A DNA stretch of 64,000 bases from a bacterium (GCA_022072055.1 JAJVIK010000011.1:588863-652862); one strand, 5' to 3'. Shown: positions 1 to 9,999, numbered from the stretch's first letter. Made by a program: numbers and translations. The notes: generated by a model from the letters alone, not told the origin.

Positions 1-261
1 CGTCGAACCGGAGATTTCCGAGCGTATCACGACAATGGAAACTTCATGCAGTCCGAGGCGATCAACAACAACCGCTTGATCGGTCGCTCAGTCTGGAACG
101 CCAGGTGGTTGTTGATCATTCCCGGGGCCACGTTGCTCGCGGACGCGGATCGAGCGCTCGATCTGTTCATTCACGGCAATGGAAATCCGGGCGAAGGCAT
201 ATCGGACATCCTGATATTCTTCCAGACCTACGGCTATTCCGCGGGAAAAGCGACGGATTAG
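1..261 (+). CDS. C-terminal fragment of a secreted protein of unknown function
   Basis: The reading frame is open from the first base to the TAG at 259-261, so this is the 3' end of a gene that starts outside the window, not a small gene starting at the internal ATG at 46. The last 86 residues include the segment WLLIIPGATLLADADRALD and then an ILIFFQTYGYSAGK end. I read this as a conserved C-terminal module of large secreted proteins in uncultured bacteria with Thr/Pro-linker proteomes; that is recollection, not a search result. It ends 34 bases before the RHS gene on the same strand, so the two may be co-transcribed. The function cannot be inferred from this fragment. Confidence 0.65.
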   Translation, partial: RRTGDFRAYHDNGNFMQSEAINNNRLIGRSVWNARWLLIIPGATLLADADRALDLFIHGNGNPGEGISDILIFFQTYGYSAGKATD

Positions 262-295
262 ACAGCCGCTTCGAGGCTACCGAGGCCCTCTCCCG

Positions 296-3200
296 ATGAT
301 CCGGATCCGCTTGAATCAACACGCGGCGCGATGGCGTGGTCATTTCCTGACCGTGTCGCTCACGCTGACTCTCCTGCAATCGACGCAAGCGGTCGACAAG
401 AGCGGCGTGAGCCCCAACACCATTTCATTGCCCAGCGGACCGGGGTCCATCGAAGGACTCGGCGAGGACTTCCAGCCCCACCTGAACACAGGCACCTCCA
501 GCTATCGTGTTCCGTTGCGAGTCCCAAACGGGACTGCCGGACATACTCCCGAGCTTGCCCTGGTTTACGAGGGTGGGAGTGGGAATTCCTGCCTGGGTAT
601 CGGATGGTCGCTGAGCATCCCCTCGGTCCGACGCCAATGCGAAAAGGGGCTCCCGCGCTATGAGCCAAACGCGAAGGATGATGATTTCGATGGTCTGACC
701 GATGAAGCCGATGAGGAAGATCGATTCCTCGACACCCAGGGTGAGGAACTCCTCCTAACAGACCGAGGATATTACTTTCCCGAAAAGCAGGAGCAGTTTA
801 TCCGCTGGCGGAAAGTCGACTCCCATTGGAAGGCTGAGCAACCCAATGGGGATGTCTGGGAGTTTGGCCGATCCGGCGATGCACGAGTCGAATCGCAAGG
901 GCGCATCTACAGGTGGTGCCTCGACCGTCAGGAGGACACCAACGGGAATGTCATCGAATACAAATACACCCGGTTCCAGGACAGCCCAAACGAGAATCAA
1001 ACTTACTTAACGGAGATCCGCTACGGTCCGGGGAGTCCCCCCTGGAGCGCCTTCTACACGATTGTGTTTGAGTATGAAACGCGCCCGGACACGATTGAGG
1101 ACTATCGGAGCGGTTTCGTGGTTCGCACCGGGCTCCGAATGAAGAAGATCCACATGGCCCTCCAGGGCACTGTCAACGAGGCTGAATCCATTGGAAGCCT
1201 CGATCCGAACGGGCATCGGATCGGCGACATCAATCAGGATGGAGTCAAGGACGCCCTGATTCGCGTCTACGAGTTCAAATACGAGGCTCATCCGCATTGG
1301 TCTGTTCTCACCTCGATCACCACGGTTGGAGCGGATGGCGTGAGCACTCTTCCCCCTGCAACGTTCGCATACCAGCGCTTTCTCCTTCCATCCGTGGTCT
1401 CCGCGAACGGAAGCACGATTCTGAGTGAGAACGAGCCGACTTCGGTGATGGATACCGGGCATTCCGACCTCGTGGATCTCAATGGTGATGGTCTTCCGGA
1501 CATTCTTCGGACCGAGATTGCGGGAGGGGGGCACACCGGATACCTAAACCTTGGACCGGCATTGGAGAACCACCTGCTGATTCGCTGGGACTCTGGGATT
1601 GAAGTTGATGCGACCGCGAACTCCGGCCAAGCGTGGCTATTGGACTTGAACAGCGATCAGGTGCACTTGGCCGACATGGACGGCGATGGACTTGCGGACC
1701 TGGTTTCCAACCCACCCCAGAATCAGAACCCGCACTACTTCAGGAACACCGGCAAGAACGGCTGGGGGCCGAGAGAGACCATGACGGTCGGCGACGATAT
1801 TCCTCCGGCGCCCTTCGGCAATCCCGATGTCCGCACCACGGACCTCAATTTCGACAAGAACATCGACATCGTCCAGAGCATCCCCAACGGTTACCGTGTT
1901 TGGTACAACCTGGGCAAGGACCGCGAGACGGGAATCGCGCGCTATGGGGAGCGCATCTTAACCCCCGGCGCCATCCACGAAGACACGGTCATTCAGTTCT
2001 CCGAATCGGGAACGCAACTCGCGGACCTGAACGGCGACCGCCTGAGCGATGTGGCGCGCATCCGACCGACCAGCGTCATTTTTTGTCCGAGCATAGGGTA
2101 TGGGATGTTTGACTCCTCCACCGTCGTTCCGATCCCCACGGATAACGGGCTTGAGCATGACGCCGGCTTCAGCTTTCTGGACACTGAACAGATCCAACGA
2201 GCTCGTCTCATTGATATCAACGGCGATGGTCTGGCCGATCTCGTGGTCGAACGCGCCGCACCTCGGGAAGTCTGGTGTTGGGAAAACCTTGGGAATCGCA
2301 GCTTCGCCGAAAGGAGGGTTATCACCGATCTCCCCGCCAACTTCGGCTTCATGGTGGACACGCGCTGGGCGGACATCAACGGCAACGGCACGGATGACCT
2401 GATCTACGCCGACTCCAATCTGGAGAACGGCGAACGGATCCGGGTTGTGGACATTGGCATGGCGCTCAATGGTGTTCCCTGTCCAAATATACTCTCGAGC
2501 ATTGAAAACGGGATTGGACGGAGGATCCTCATTCAGCACCGCCCCACCACCTTTTTTGCCGCCTTGGACCGCTCGGAAGGAAATCCTTGGACGCACACGG
2601 TCCCCAATCCCACCGCCGTGGTTCATCGGATCATTGTCGAAGACGGACTCGGCCACCATTACACCACCGAAATCATGTATCACGAGGGCTACTACGATGG
2701 CGTGGAAAAGGAATTTCGCGGTTTCGCGCGGTCCGAACAGTTGGACTTTGGGGACGACTCCCAGCCCACGCTGGTGTCAGAGCATCACTTCGATGTCGGG
2801 GACACGGCTGAGGCCCTCAAGGGCAAGACTCTGCGCGTGGTCCGCAAGAACACGATGGGACAAGTCTTCGACGAAGAAATCACCGAGTGGTCCACCCGGG
2901 TGTTGCATACCGTCTCAGAGCTTCCCGACAGCTTATTAGCGCCCACTCAAGTCACCTTTCCCTTCCCCGTGGTCAAACGTCAGATCATTCGAGAGGAGCC
3001 GACAGGCCCAAGCGATCCCGTGATCCTCGAATCCGAGTTTGCCCATGACGACTACGGTAACAAGGTGATGGAGGCGAATTACGGGCGTGTCGAGGGTGGG
3101 AATCGAGGAGCGGGCGACGACGAACGCATCACCCGGACCGTCTTCTCGGCCACGCCGGAAGCCCGGATTTGGTCGGCGCCGGTGGATACAGTTGTGACAG

Positions 3201-6200
3201 ACGATTCCACGCCGCCGAGAGTGGTCGGAAGGAACCAAGCCTACTATGACGGTCCCCCTCATGTCGGACTGCCACTCGGTTCAATCACCAAAGGAAACCT
3301 CTCTCGCGCCCGTGACTGGGTGGGGCCCGAAAACCCACCCAATCCGCCCGATCCCCTCCCGGAGCCACCCGAGAGATTCCTTCAGGTAAACACCAATCCG
3401 GACAACACGCTTTCGTTCTCGGTCACCGATGAGGATCTCGACCGTTGGATTCACACGACGCGCAATCAATACGACCCGTTCGGGAATGTGCTCAGCGTGG
3501 CCGACCCCTTGGCCGAACTGAACTCCAAGGGACTGTCCCCGGCGACCGGCCACTTCCGACATTTCACGTATGATTCCACCTTGCACACCTTTCCGACGCA
3601 CGAGGAGATCTTTACGGGAAACGGGAATAGTCTCTTAATCCAAGTCGCATATGACCTGGCCTTCGGGACCATCACTCGCTCCAGTGATTTTAACGGGAAT
3701 CAGACCGACTACGGGTACGATGTCTTTTCTCGCATAATCGCTATCGCCAAGCCGGGCGGCTCCCCGCGCGACACGCTCTCCATGCCGACCCTGGGGTTCA
3801 CTTACATCCTTGCCGCCGATGTCCCACTCGGTGCAACTCAAGGAACCGTGAACTGGATCGAAACCCGCATGCACGAACAGTTCGGCGACCCCAACGCGTA
3901 CTTTGTCTCCCGCAAATTCATCGACGGCCTCGGACGCGAGATCCTGTCCAAGGAGGAGGATGAACAGCCGGGCCGAACGGTCGTGAAATCCGCCAAGACC
4001 TTTAATGCGCGCCGGACAGAATATGAAACCATCCTCCCCTTTTACAGCCAGGCCTCCCTCGACTATGAATGGATCGAGGGTCCGGGCTGGACCGGAACCT
4101 GGTTGATCGACGGACAGGAGCAGGTCCTCGAACTCGATCAAGCCCCGAGAAACCGGATGTTCTATGACGCGACCGGGCGCGAGATCCGCATGCTCCAGCC
4201 GGATGAGGCTTTCACGCGCACAGAGTACCTGCCCCTTGTGCGGCGAGTTCTCGACGAGGAAGACACGAACCCGGCCTCCACACATTACGACACGCCGATG
4301 GTCTATCACACCGATGGACTCAGCCGCCTCGTGGGCGTGGATGAGGTGGTCAAGATCAACGATGACGGGACCCCGCGAGTCGATCCGGTGGCGTGGCGGA
4401 CCACCTACAACTACGACCTTTTGGACGACCTCATTCGGATCACCGACAGTCAGAACAATATCAAGACTATCCAGTACGACGCCATCAAGCGCAAGACCTA
4501 CATGGATGACCCCGACCGCGGGCGGATGTGGTACCGGTACGATGACGCAACCAATCTGATCGAATCCGTGGACGCCAAGGGTCAACGCATTACCTACACT
4601 TATGATGGAACCAACCGTCTCCGGACCGAGGACTACCACGACGAGGGAATGCCTCATTCGGCCAATCGCGCCTACAATCCTCTCCTTCCCATCGGGGACG
4701 CGAACCAACCCGACGTGGCCTATCACTATGATGCTCCCGCGCCGGGAGGCCCGATTGACCTCGGCGATGCCACCTTCGGAACCGCCGAGAACCTCCTCGG
4801 CTTCCTTTCATATGTCGTGGACCTCTCCGGGGAGGAGCACAATTCCTACGACGAGCGCGGCAATGTGCGCTGGGTGGTTAAGCGCATCCCCGATCCTCCG
4901 ACGGGAATCCTCGTGTCGTACAAGACGGAGATGGCCTATGACGCCGCCGACCGAGCGGTGGCGCTGATTTATCCCGACAACGATCGGGTGACCTACACCT
5001 ACAACGCCCGCAACCTGCCGGAATCGATCCCGGGAATTCTGAACCGCATCGACTACGCGCCCAGCAGCCAGACCATCGAAATGCTCTGTGGCAATGGGGT
5101 TCAATCAGGCTACAAATATGACCGGCGGATCCGGCTGTCTCATCTTTCCCATATTAGCACGAATCAAAGCAACCAGCCGCTGGTGGATTACGCTTACGAG
5201 TTTGATGGCGCCTCGAACATTACCGCGATCCATGACCTTCGTCCCGCTGAGGAAGTCCCGCTGGATTCTGAGCGGCGGAACACACAACTCTTCGAGTATG
5301 ACAGCCTCTATCGTCTCACTCAGGTGAAGTACCCCCGGCAAGGGAAGACGCCCCAGATTGATTACCGCTATGACCGGATCGGGAACATGCTGCACCAAGC
5401 ATCACCGTCAGGCCCGGACCACTTATCACAGATCGAGAACGGACTCGACGTGGTGAACCACTGGAGCATGGCGTATGGGGGCGCTGGTGGACCGAAGGAC
5501 CGAACAGGTCGCGCGCCCGGAGCTCCGGCGGGACCGCACGCGCTCACCTCCACGCTCAGCGGTCGCGCCTATGAGTACGACGATAACGGCAATATGACCT
5601 TGATTGATGGTGCTCAAACCGACTGGGATTTCAAGGACCGCATGGTCGGCTACCACAGGGACGCGATCGACGCGACCTATGTCTATGACTACACGGACCG
5701 CCGGATCGCGAAACTGGTCAGCGACCAGACGGGAACCACGCATGTCCTCTATCCCGACAAGTATTTCGAGGTCCGGGAGTTCGACACGCCGACCAAGTAT
5801 GTCTGGAAGGGGGAGCAGCGAGTCGCCAAGACCTCGCAGATGCTGGCTGAGGGCCGTGAAACGGTTCGTAGGCTTAGGCTGATGGAGGGCTGGAATCTGG
5901 TGACGGTCGGTGTGGTGATGGCCGACATGAGCATCCCGAACGTGTTTGGGGATGTGGAGTCTGTGTGGGGGTGGGACGGCCAGGCGCACTTTCAGCTTTC
6001 AGCCGCCGCGGTCATCACCGCCGGGTCGCCGTACTGGGTGCAGAAAGCCTCCTCGGATATCCGGCTTCACCGGGGAACCCCGATTCCGTTCGCCTCTCGG
6101 ACCCTGCCTCCGGGGCGGCATCTCCTTGCCTGGCCGGGGCCGGAGGGATTCGATCTGGATTCCATCGAAGGGGAGTATTTCGTATGGAAATACGACGCGG

Positions 6201-7297
6201 AAGCCCAGGAATGGAAACTGCGGACAAACATTGAAGGCGAACAAGCCCTGAACCGACTGCCACCGGTCTTGGGTCCGGGAACGGGGTTTTGGGTGGATGG
6301 AATTAATCAGAGTGCCATCATCCATCAGCATTACTACATGAGTTTCTATCATTTGGATCATTTACAATCCACGAATTCCATTTCTCAAAGTGCCGGTGCA
6401 GTGGTAAATGAAAACCTCACATATCCCTTTGGTGCACAACGGCATCAGATTAAGACCGAGTCATACATCTACACTTTGATGGAGTATGACGGGTCCAGCC
6501 GGTTGTATAGTTTCCCTCACAGGTATTATTCGGCTGCGTCGTGTCGGTTTGCGTCGACAGACTTGTCGACCTGTATCCGAATGCAGTTCGGCGATGGCTC
6601 ACCTCAATCAATCAATCCGTACAGCTATGTTGCCAACAACCCCTTACGCTACGTAGACCCAAATGGCCTATATAAACACGATATTGTAGTCCTTGTCCAC
6701 GGGGTGGACCCCGATGGAACGTCGGGAAAGAGCATGGAGGATAGAGCAGCAGTTCTCCGGCTGGCAGGTGGGCCGAATGCTCCCGAAAGGATGATGCAAC
6801 ATTCTTGGTCAGGCCCGGGGAAAAACCTGATCATTCCTCCTGGTGCGGTAAAGAACTTGGGTGACACTCTGATCAGTACCTTCGACAAACTTTCGAAAGA
6901 GGGCAAAGGGGGGCGTCTAATCATTGATGCTCACAGCAATGGTACAGCAATTACACAGGCCGCTTTGGATTATGTTCTGGAGAAGAGACCTGACGTAAAG
7001 GTTCATCTGCTAAACTCCTCTGGATCACCAGTCATACTGGATGGAAAACGTCCGAATGTTGACCAACATATAGAGAACTTCCGGCTGTCGGATCCCATTG
7101 TCCACTTGAATACATCTAATATCCAATCAGGACTAGGCCAATATATGAGAAATCAGAACCCGTTTATGAGGGCAAGAGCAGTTCTCAAGGACTTTCATTA
7201 TGACTCAGGCGGTTGGGGACATTCATGGAATACATATAACGAATTGGATGATTCATTTGTTCGGACTCTTCAAGAAGCGGAAGTCCAGACGGAATGA
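296..7297 (+). CDS. SpvB/RHS-repeat giant protein with FG-GAP repeats and an alpha/beta-hydrolase-like C-terminal tip
   Basis: This is a 2333-residue polymorphic-toxin-like protein. A signal peptide lies at about residues 1-33. A SpvB-type start (HLNTGTSSYRVPLRVPNG, then LALVYEGGSGNSCLGIGWSL) is followed by FG-GAP/VCBS calcium-loop repeats (DLNGDGLPDIL, DMDGDGLADLV, DINGDGLADLVVE) up to about residue 720. Many YD repeats follow, and the RHS core ends at NNPLRYVDPNGLYK near residue 2127. A module of about 150 residues (about 1857-2012, GWNLVTVGV, then two YWV/FWV ends) sits inside the last YD repeats. The tip, residues 2129-2333, has LVHGVDP and DAHSNGTA (candidate nucleophile S2214), suggesting an alpha/beta-hydrolase fold. 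From about 6300 the DNA is clearly poorer in GC (two counted lines give 42% and 38%) than the upstream part. The start ATG has GAGG about 8 bases upstream. The RHS/SpvB call is firm; the tip's activity is inferred. Confidence 0.93.
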   Translation: MIRIRLNQHAARWRGHFLTVSLTLTLLQSTQAVDKSGVSPNTISLPSGPGSIEGLGEDFQPHLNTGTSSYRVPLRVPNGTAGHTPELALVYEGGSGNSCLGIGWSLSIPSVRRQCEKGLPRYEPNAKDDDFDGLTDEADEEDRFLDTQGEELLLTDRGYYFPEKQEQFIRWRKVDSHWKAEQPNGDVWEFGRSGDARVESQGRIYRWCLDRQEDTNGNVIEYKYTRFQDSPNENQTYLTEIRYGPGSPPWSAFYTIVFEYETRPDTIEDYRSGFVVRTGLRMKKIHMALQGTVNEAESIGSLDPNGHRIGDINQDGVKDALIRVYEFKYEAHPHWSVLTSITTVGADGVSTLPPATFAYQRFLLPSVVSANGSTILSENEPTSVMDTGHSDLVDLNGDGLPDILRTEIAGGGHTGYLNLGPALENHLLIRWDSGIEVDATANSGQAWLLDLNSDQVHLADMDGDGLADLVSNPPQNQNPHYFRNTGKNGWGPRETMTVGDDIPPAPFGNPDVRTTDLNFDKNIDIVQSIPNGYRVWYNLGKDRETGIARYGERILTPGAIHEDTVIQFSESGTQLADLNGDRLSDVARIRPTSVIFCPSIGYGMFDSSTVVPIPTDNGLEHDAGFSFLDTEQIQRARLIDINGDGLADLVVERAAPREVWCWENLGNRSFAERRVITDLPANFGFMVDTRWADINGNGTDDLIYADSNLENGERIRVVDIGMALNGVPCPNILSSIENGIGRRILIQHRPTTFFAALDRSEGNPWTHTVPNPTAVVHRIIVEDGLGHHYTTEIMYHEGYYDGVEKEFRGFARSEQLDFGDDSQPTLVSEHHFDVGDTAEALKGKTLRVVRKNTMGQVFDEEITEWSTRVLHTVSELPDSLLAPTQVTFPFPVVKRQIIREEPTGPSDPVILESEFAHDDYGNKVMEANYGRVEGGNRGAGDDERITRTVFSATPEARIWSAPVDTVVTDDSTPPRVVGRNQAYYDGPPHVGLPLGSITKGNLSRARDWVGPENPPNPPDPLPEPPERFLQVNTNPDNTLSFSVTDEDLDRWIHTTRNQYDPFGNVLSVADPLAELNSKGLSPATGHFRHFTYDSTLHTFPTHEEIFTGNGNSLLIQVAYDLAFGTITRSSDFNGNQTDYGYDVFSRIIAIAKPGGSPRDTLSMPTLGFTYILAADVPLGATQGTVNWIETRMHEQFGDPNAYFVSRKFIDGLGREILSKEEDEQPGRTVVKSAKTFNARRTEYETILPFYSQASLDYEWIEGPGWTGTWLIDGQEQVLELDQAPRNRMFYDATGREIRMLQPDEAFTRTEYLPLVRRVLDEEDTNPASTHYDTPMVYHTDGLSRLVGVDEVVKINDDGTPRVDPVAWRTTYNYDLLDDLIRITDSQNNIKTIQYDAIKRKTYMDDPDRGRMWYRYDDATNLIESVDAKGQRITYTYDGTNRLRTEDYHDEGMPHSANRAYNPLLPIGDANQPDVAYHYDAPAPGGPIDLGDATFGTAENLLGFLSYVVDLSGEEHNSYDERGNVRWVVKRIPDPPTGILVSYKTEMAYDAADRAVALIYPDNDRVTYTYNARNLPESIPGILNRIDYAPSSQTIEMLCGNGVQSGYKYDRRIRLSHLSHISTNQSNQPLVDYAYEFDGASNITAIHDLRPAEEVPLDSERRNTQLFEYDSLYRLTQVKYPRQGKTPQIDYRYDRIGNMLHQASPSGPDHLSQIENGLDVVNHWSMAYGGAGGPKDRTGRAPGAPAGPHALTSTLSGRAYEYDDNGNMTLIDGAQTDWDFKDRMVGYHRDAIDATYVYDYTDRRIAKLVSDQTGTTHVLYPDKYFEVREFDTPTKYVWKGEQRVAKTSQMLAEGRETVRRLRLMEGWNLVTVGVVMADMSIPNVFGDVESVWGWDGQAHFQLSAAAVITAGSPYWVQKASSDIRLHRGTPIPFASRTLPPGRHLLAWPGPEGFDLDSIEGEYFVWKYDAEAQEWKLRTNIEGEQALNRLPPVLGPGTGFWVDGINQSAIIHQHYYMSFYHLDHLQSTNSISQSAGAVVNENLTYPFGAQRHQIKTESYIYTLMEYDGSSRLYSFPHRYYSAASCRFASTDLSTCIRMQFGDGSPQSINPYSYVANNPLRYVDPNGLYKHDIVVLVHGVDPDGTSGKSMEDRAAVLRLAGGPNAPERMMQHSWSGPGKNLIIPPGAVKNLGDTLISTFDKLSKEGKGGRLIIDAHSNGTAITQAALDYVLEKRPDVKVHLLNSSGSPVILDGKRPNVDQHIENFRLSDPIVHLNTSNIQSGLGQYMRNQNPFMRARAVLKDFHYDSGGWGHSWNTYNELDDSFVRTLQEAEVQTE
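5862..6330 (+). other. GWN/YWV module inserted between YD repeats of the RHS protein
   Basis: Between GEQRVAKTS and YYMSFYHLDHLQSTN, which are adjacent in ordinary RHS proteins, lie about 150 extra residues. They form two similar halves: GWNLVTVGV ... VWGWD ... SPYWVQKA, and then LPPGRHLLAW ... FVWKYD ... GTGFWVDG. The same signature (GWNAIYLE ... VWAFD ... AYLIHA, and later AYWIEC) opens the secreted protein at 8185-9999. I infer a mobile extracellular beta-rich module shared between the two genes; its ligand is unknown. Confidence 0.6.
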
Positions 7298-7377
7298 TAG
7301 CGTGACGATCACGCAGCACGATCTTACTCAGGTGATGGCGGGGGATCTGTGGCCAATTGAGATAGGAGAAATGAAGG

Positions 7378-8127
7378 ATGAAAAACACAACTGCGGTGAT
7401 CACATTGAAGAGAGTCTTGGCACTATTTGTGATGATTTCGAACCCCGGGATGTTGCCGTCGCAGCCCATCCCCTCCATCCCCCCCCTCACCCTCTACGGG
7501 GCGCTGAGGACGCCGGAGGGAGGGCTGATTGGTTCGGGGGAGGTGGAGATTCGGCTCCAGCCACAGGCGGGTGGAACCACCATCACGCGACGAGGGGATG
7601 TCATGGACATCGGGGGAACTTACTCCTTCCGACTCCAGTTCCCTGTCAGCGAAACACAGCAGAGCAATACCCTGCTTCGGGGAAATCAGTACACCGGAAC
7701 ACTGCTCTTCATCCTGAACGGGTCCACGAGCACGATCCGGTCCAATATCCAAGTCCTGGCGGACATGGGGTTGCTTCAGCGCATCGATGGAGAGGGTCAA
7801 GGCCCGGTGATTACAGCAACTCCGACTCCAACAATCAGCGGAACTCCGACACGCACCTTCACCCCCACCGCGAGTCCCACCAGGACCTTCACTCAGCTTC
7901 CGGACGATACTCCAACCCCATCCCCCACCGGTGAAGGGCCCACCCCATCCCCGACCGGCGAAGGGCCCAACTACGACATCTGGCCGGTCGGGAATCCGGA
8001 CCAGAATGTGGATTCGCGCGACTTGCTCGAGGCCCTCAAGGACATGAGGGGAACGAACTCTCAATTCAATTTGCTCGACTTTTCACAACACTGGAAGACC
8101 AACGGCGCTGGGAAAACGGCGGAGTGA
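7378..8127 (+). CDS. Secreted protein with Thr/Pro linker and half-dockerin tail
   Basis: A 249-residue protein of unknown function. A hydrophobic signal peptide covers about residues 9-30. A folded domain (residues 35-145) contains LTLYGALRTPEG, GSGEVEIRLQ and IGGTYSFRLQFPV. A low-complexity linker (residues about 150-200, repeats of TPTPT and a twice-repeated PTPSPTGEGP) leads to a short tail, DSRDLLEALKDM ... FNLLDFSQHWK. The folded domain is paralogous to that at 10130-10879 (LLIYGAV, GEVEVVIA, GGKYSYRIEVPV). AGGAGAA upstream of the ATG supports this start. It follows the RHS gene by 80 bases. It could be the RHS immunity partner by position, but it is exported and has a paralogue not next to a toxin, so I consider that unlikely. 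The tail resembles half a dockerin and probably serves sorting or docking. Confidence 0.85.
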   Translation: MKNTTAVITLKRVLALFVMISNPGMLPSQPIPSIPPLTLYGALRTPEGGLIGSGEVEIRLQPQAGGTTITRRGDVMDIGGTYSFRLQFPVSETQQSNTLLRGNQYTGTLLFILNGSTSTIRSNIQVLADMGLLQRIDGEGQGPVITATPTPTISGTPTRTFTPTASPTRTFTQLPDDTPTPSPTGEGPTPSPTGEGPNYDIWPVGNPDQNVDSRDLLEALKDMRGTNSQFNLLDFSQHWKTNGAGKTAE

Positions 8128-8184
8128 ATAGCATCGATGGAAATGACAAACAACTTCGAAAGATAAGACGCAAGGAGAAAAGAA

Positions 8185-9999
8185 ATGCGATGGAAATATG
8201 AAGTCCTTATTCTCACGAGCCTCACCCTCATGTGCACGGAGGCCCGGGCCCAATGGGTCGAAGAAACTTTCAATTTGCACCCGGGCTGGAACGCGATCTA
8301 CCTGGAGGCGCAACCGTTCCCGGCCCAGTGCGAATACCATTTCAATGACCCAGCCATCCAATCCGTCTGGGCCTTTGATGACCGTTTTTCGCCCGTGGAA
8401 TTCATCACCGACCCCAACGCGCTTCAGCCCGAGACCCCCGACTGGTATTTCCACGCCCCCCCGCACAAGGAGGCCTTTCACGCCTCGACCCTCTTCGCGC
8501 TCGAGGCCGCGCGCGCGTATCTGATCCACGCCACCGCCGCGACCACCCTCGCGATCCCCGGACGTCCCACTCTCAGGGACCGGGATTGGGCGCCGAACTC
8601 GCTCAACTTCCGCGGACTCCATGTGGACCCGAATGTCCAGATCCGGTTCAACAAGTATTTTGAGGCCTCTCCCGCCCACCAGGGGATCATGATCTATCGT
8701 CTGGAGAATGATGCGTGGACCAGCATTCCCGCCACCACCTTTATCAAGGCGGGCGAGGCCTACTGGATCGAATGCAAGGAGCAGTCGGATTACCCGGGAC
8801 CGGTGGACATTCGACTCACCGAAGGGACCTTCCTCGACTACAGTCAGAACCTGGTGGAACACCTTGTGGGATTCAAACACTTCGGCGCGGGCAACCGTTC
8901 AATCATGGTGCGTTCGCTTCCCACGGCGCCGGTGCCGGAAGTCCCGGAGACCCTCCCCGATGTCACCTTGGAGGCGCTGGCAGGCGAGGTTCCGCTGGAA
9001 TACCTCGATTACGACTCGGAGGATGCGAACAGTGACCGGACAATCCAATTCGTCGACCTGCCCGCAACAATCCCCTTTCCAACCGGCGAGACCGCCGAGA
9101 AGCAACTCCGCCTCGCCGTGGCGCGCCGTGAAATGGCCCCCTACGATGGTCCCGAACCTTCCTCCTATCAGACACTTCTTGAGGTGAAAGATGGAGATGG
9201 CTTTCGGCGGATTGTCGGTGTAACCAGCAAGGGGACCTCGCGCGCCCCCTCCAAACTACTCGCCGAAAAAGGGGTCACCTCGGTCGATCCGATGGCGGGT
9301 CTGTGGGTGGGGACCGTGGTCCTGAACCATGTCAGCGAGCCGTTCCAGTCTCCCGACACGCTCTCTCCCACCCCGGCGGAATTCATCCTCAGGGTGATGG
9401 TCCACTTGGACGCGAGCGGGAACGCGAAACTCCTGCGCCGAGCGACCCAGATGTGGCGGGATGGAACATACCGGGTGACCACCGACCCGCAAGGCAATCA
9501 GGTGCGGGAGGTGGACACTCCCGGCTACTATGTGTTGGTGACCCCCACCGCGCCGCAATCGCTGCTCAATCAACTGGTCCCCGGCTCGCTACGCGATGGT
9601 CGGCCCTTCGCGCGGCGGATCAGCACCGCGGCGTTCTCGCTTCGCGATTCCGACGGCGATCCCATCGATCAACCCATGATCCTGTCCGGTCCTTTCGGGC
9701 AGGAGGGGTCCGTGCTTTCGACCACACTGATGCTTGAAGCGGACGATCCGGTGAATCCGTTCCGGCACAGGTACCACCCGGACCACGGGAACAACACCTA
9801 CGCCATCGAGCGCGCGCTCGCCATCACCTTCTCCTCCGAGCCGCCCGATAGCGCCAACCTCGCGGGCTGGGGCAACACCCAGGTGGGGGGAATGTACGAG
9901 GAAACTCTACGCGGGTTGAAGCGGGATCCGATCCAGGTGGAGGGCACGGTCCGGTTCCAACGCGCCTCCACCGTGTCGGTGTTGAATGACGGGATCTGA
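8185..9999 (+). CDS. Secreted GWN-module protein of unknown function
   Basis: A 604-residue exported protein with a clear signal peptide (hydrophobic residues 7-17, cleavage likely after ARA near residue 22). The N-terminal third carries the GWN...YW(V/I) module: LHPGWNAIYLEAQPFP, VWAFDDRF, AYLIHA, then AYWIECKE near residue 196. The rest contains LWVGTVVLNHVSEPF and, towards the end, NPFRHRYHPDHGN, a phrase I recognise from large secreted proteins of Verrucomicrobia-like bacteria without a known function. AAGGAGAA lies 6-7 bases before the ATG. There is no enzyme motif, no Thr/Pro linker and no dockerin tail, unlike its neighbours on both sides. It is probably a surface or extracellular protein co-expressed with them. 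Confidence 0.85.
   Translation: MRWKYEVLILTSLTLMCTEARAQWVEETFNLHPGWNAIYLEAQPFPAQCEYHFNDPAIQSVWAFDDRFSPVEFITDPNALQPETPDWYFHAPPHKEAFHASTLFALEAARAYLIHATAATTLAIPGRPTLRDRDWAPNSLNFRGLHVDPNVQIRFNKYFEASPAHQGIMIYRLENDAWTSIPATTFIKAGEAYWIECKEQSDYPGPVDIRLTEGTFLDYSQNLVEHLVGFKHFGAGNRSIMVRSLPTAPVPEVPETLPDVTLEALAGEVPLEYLDYDSEDANSDRTIQFVDLPATIPFPTGETAEKQLRLAVARREMAPYDGPEPSSYQTLLEVKDGDGFRRIVGVTSKGTSRAPSKLLAEKGVTSVDPMAGLWVGTVVLNHVSEPFQSPDTLSPTPAEFILRVMVHLDASGNAKLLRRATQMWRDGTYRVTTDPQGNQVREVDTPGYYVLVTPTAPQSLLNQLVPGSLRDGRPFARRISTAAFSLRDSDGDPIDQPMILSGPFGQEGSVLSTTLMLEADDPVNPFRHRYHPDHGNNTYAIERALAITFSSEPPDSANLAGWGNTQVGGMYEETLRGLKRDPIQVEGTVRFQRASTVSVLNDGI

Noticed and set aside
7300-7314. GCGTGA-CGA-TCACGC hairpin after the RHS gene considered as a terminator
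   Set aside because: Only a 6-bp stem with a 3-base loop and no U-tract; too weak to support.
7200-7934. 244-codon + strand frame overlapping the end of the RHS gene, considered as an immunity gene
   Set aside because: It overlaps two supported genes in another frame and turns into His/Pro-rich low complexity where it shadows the secreted protein at 7378.
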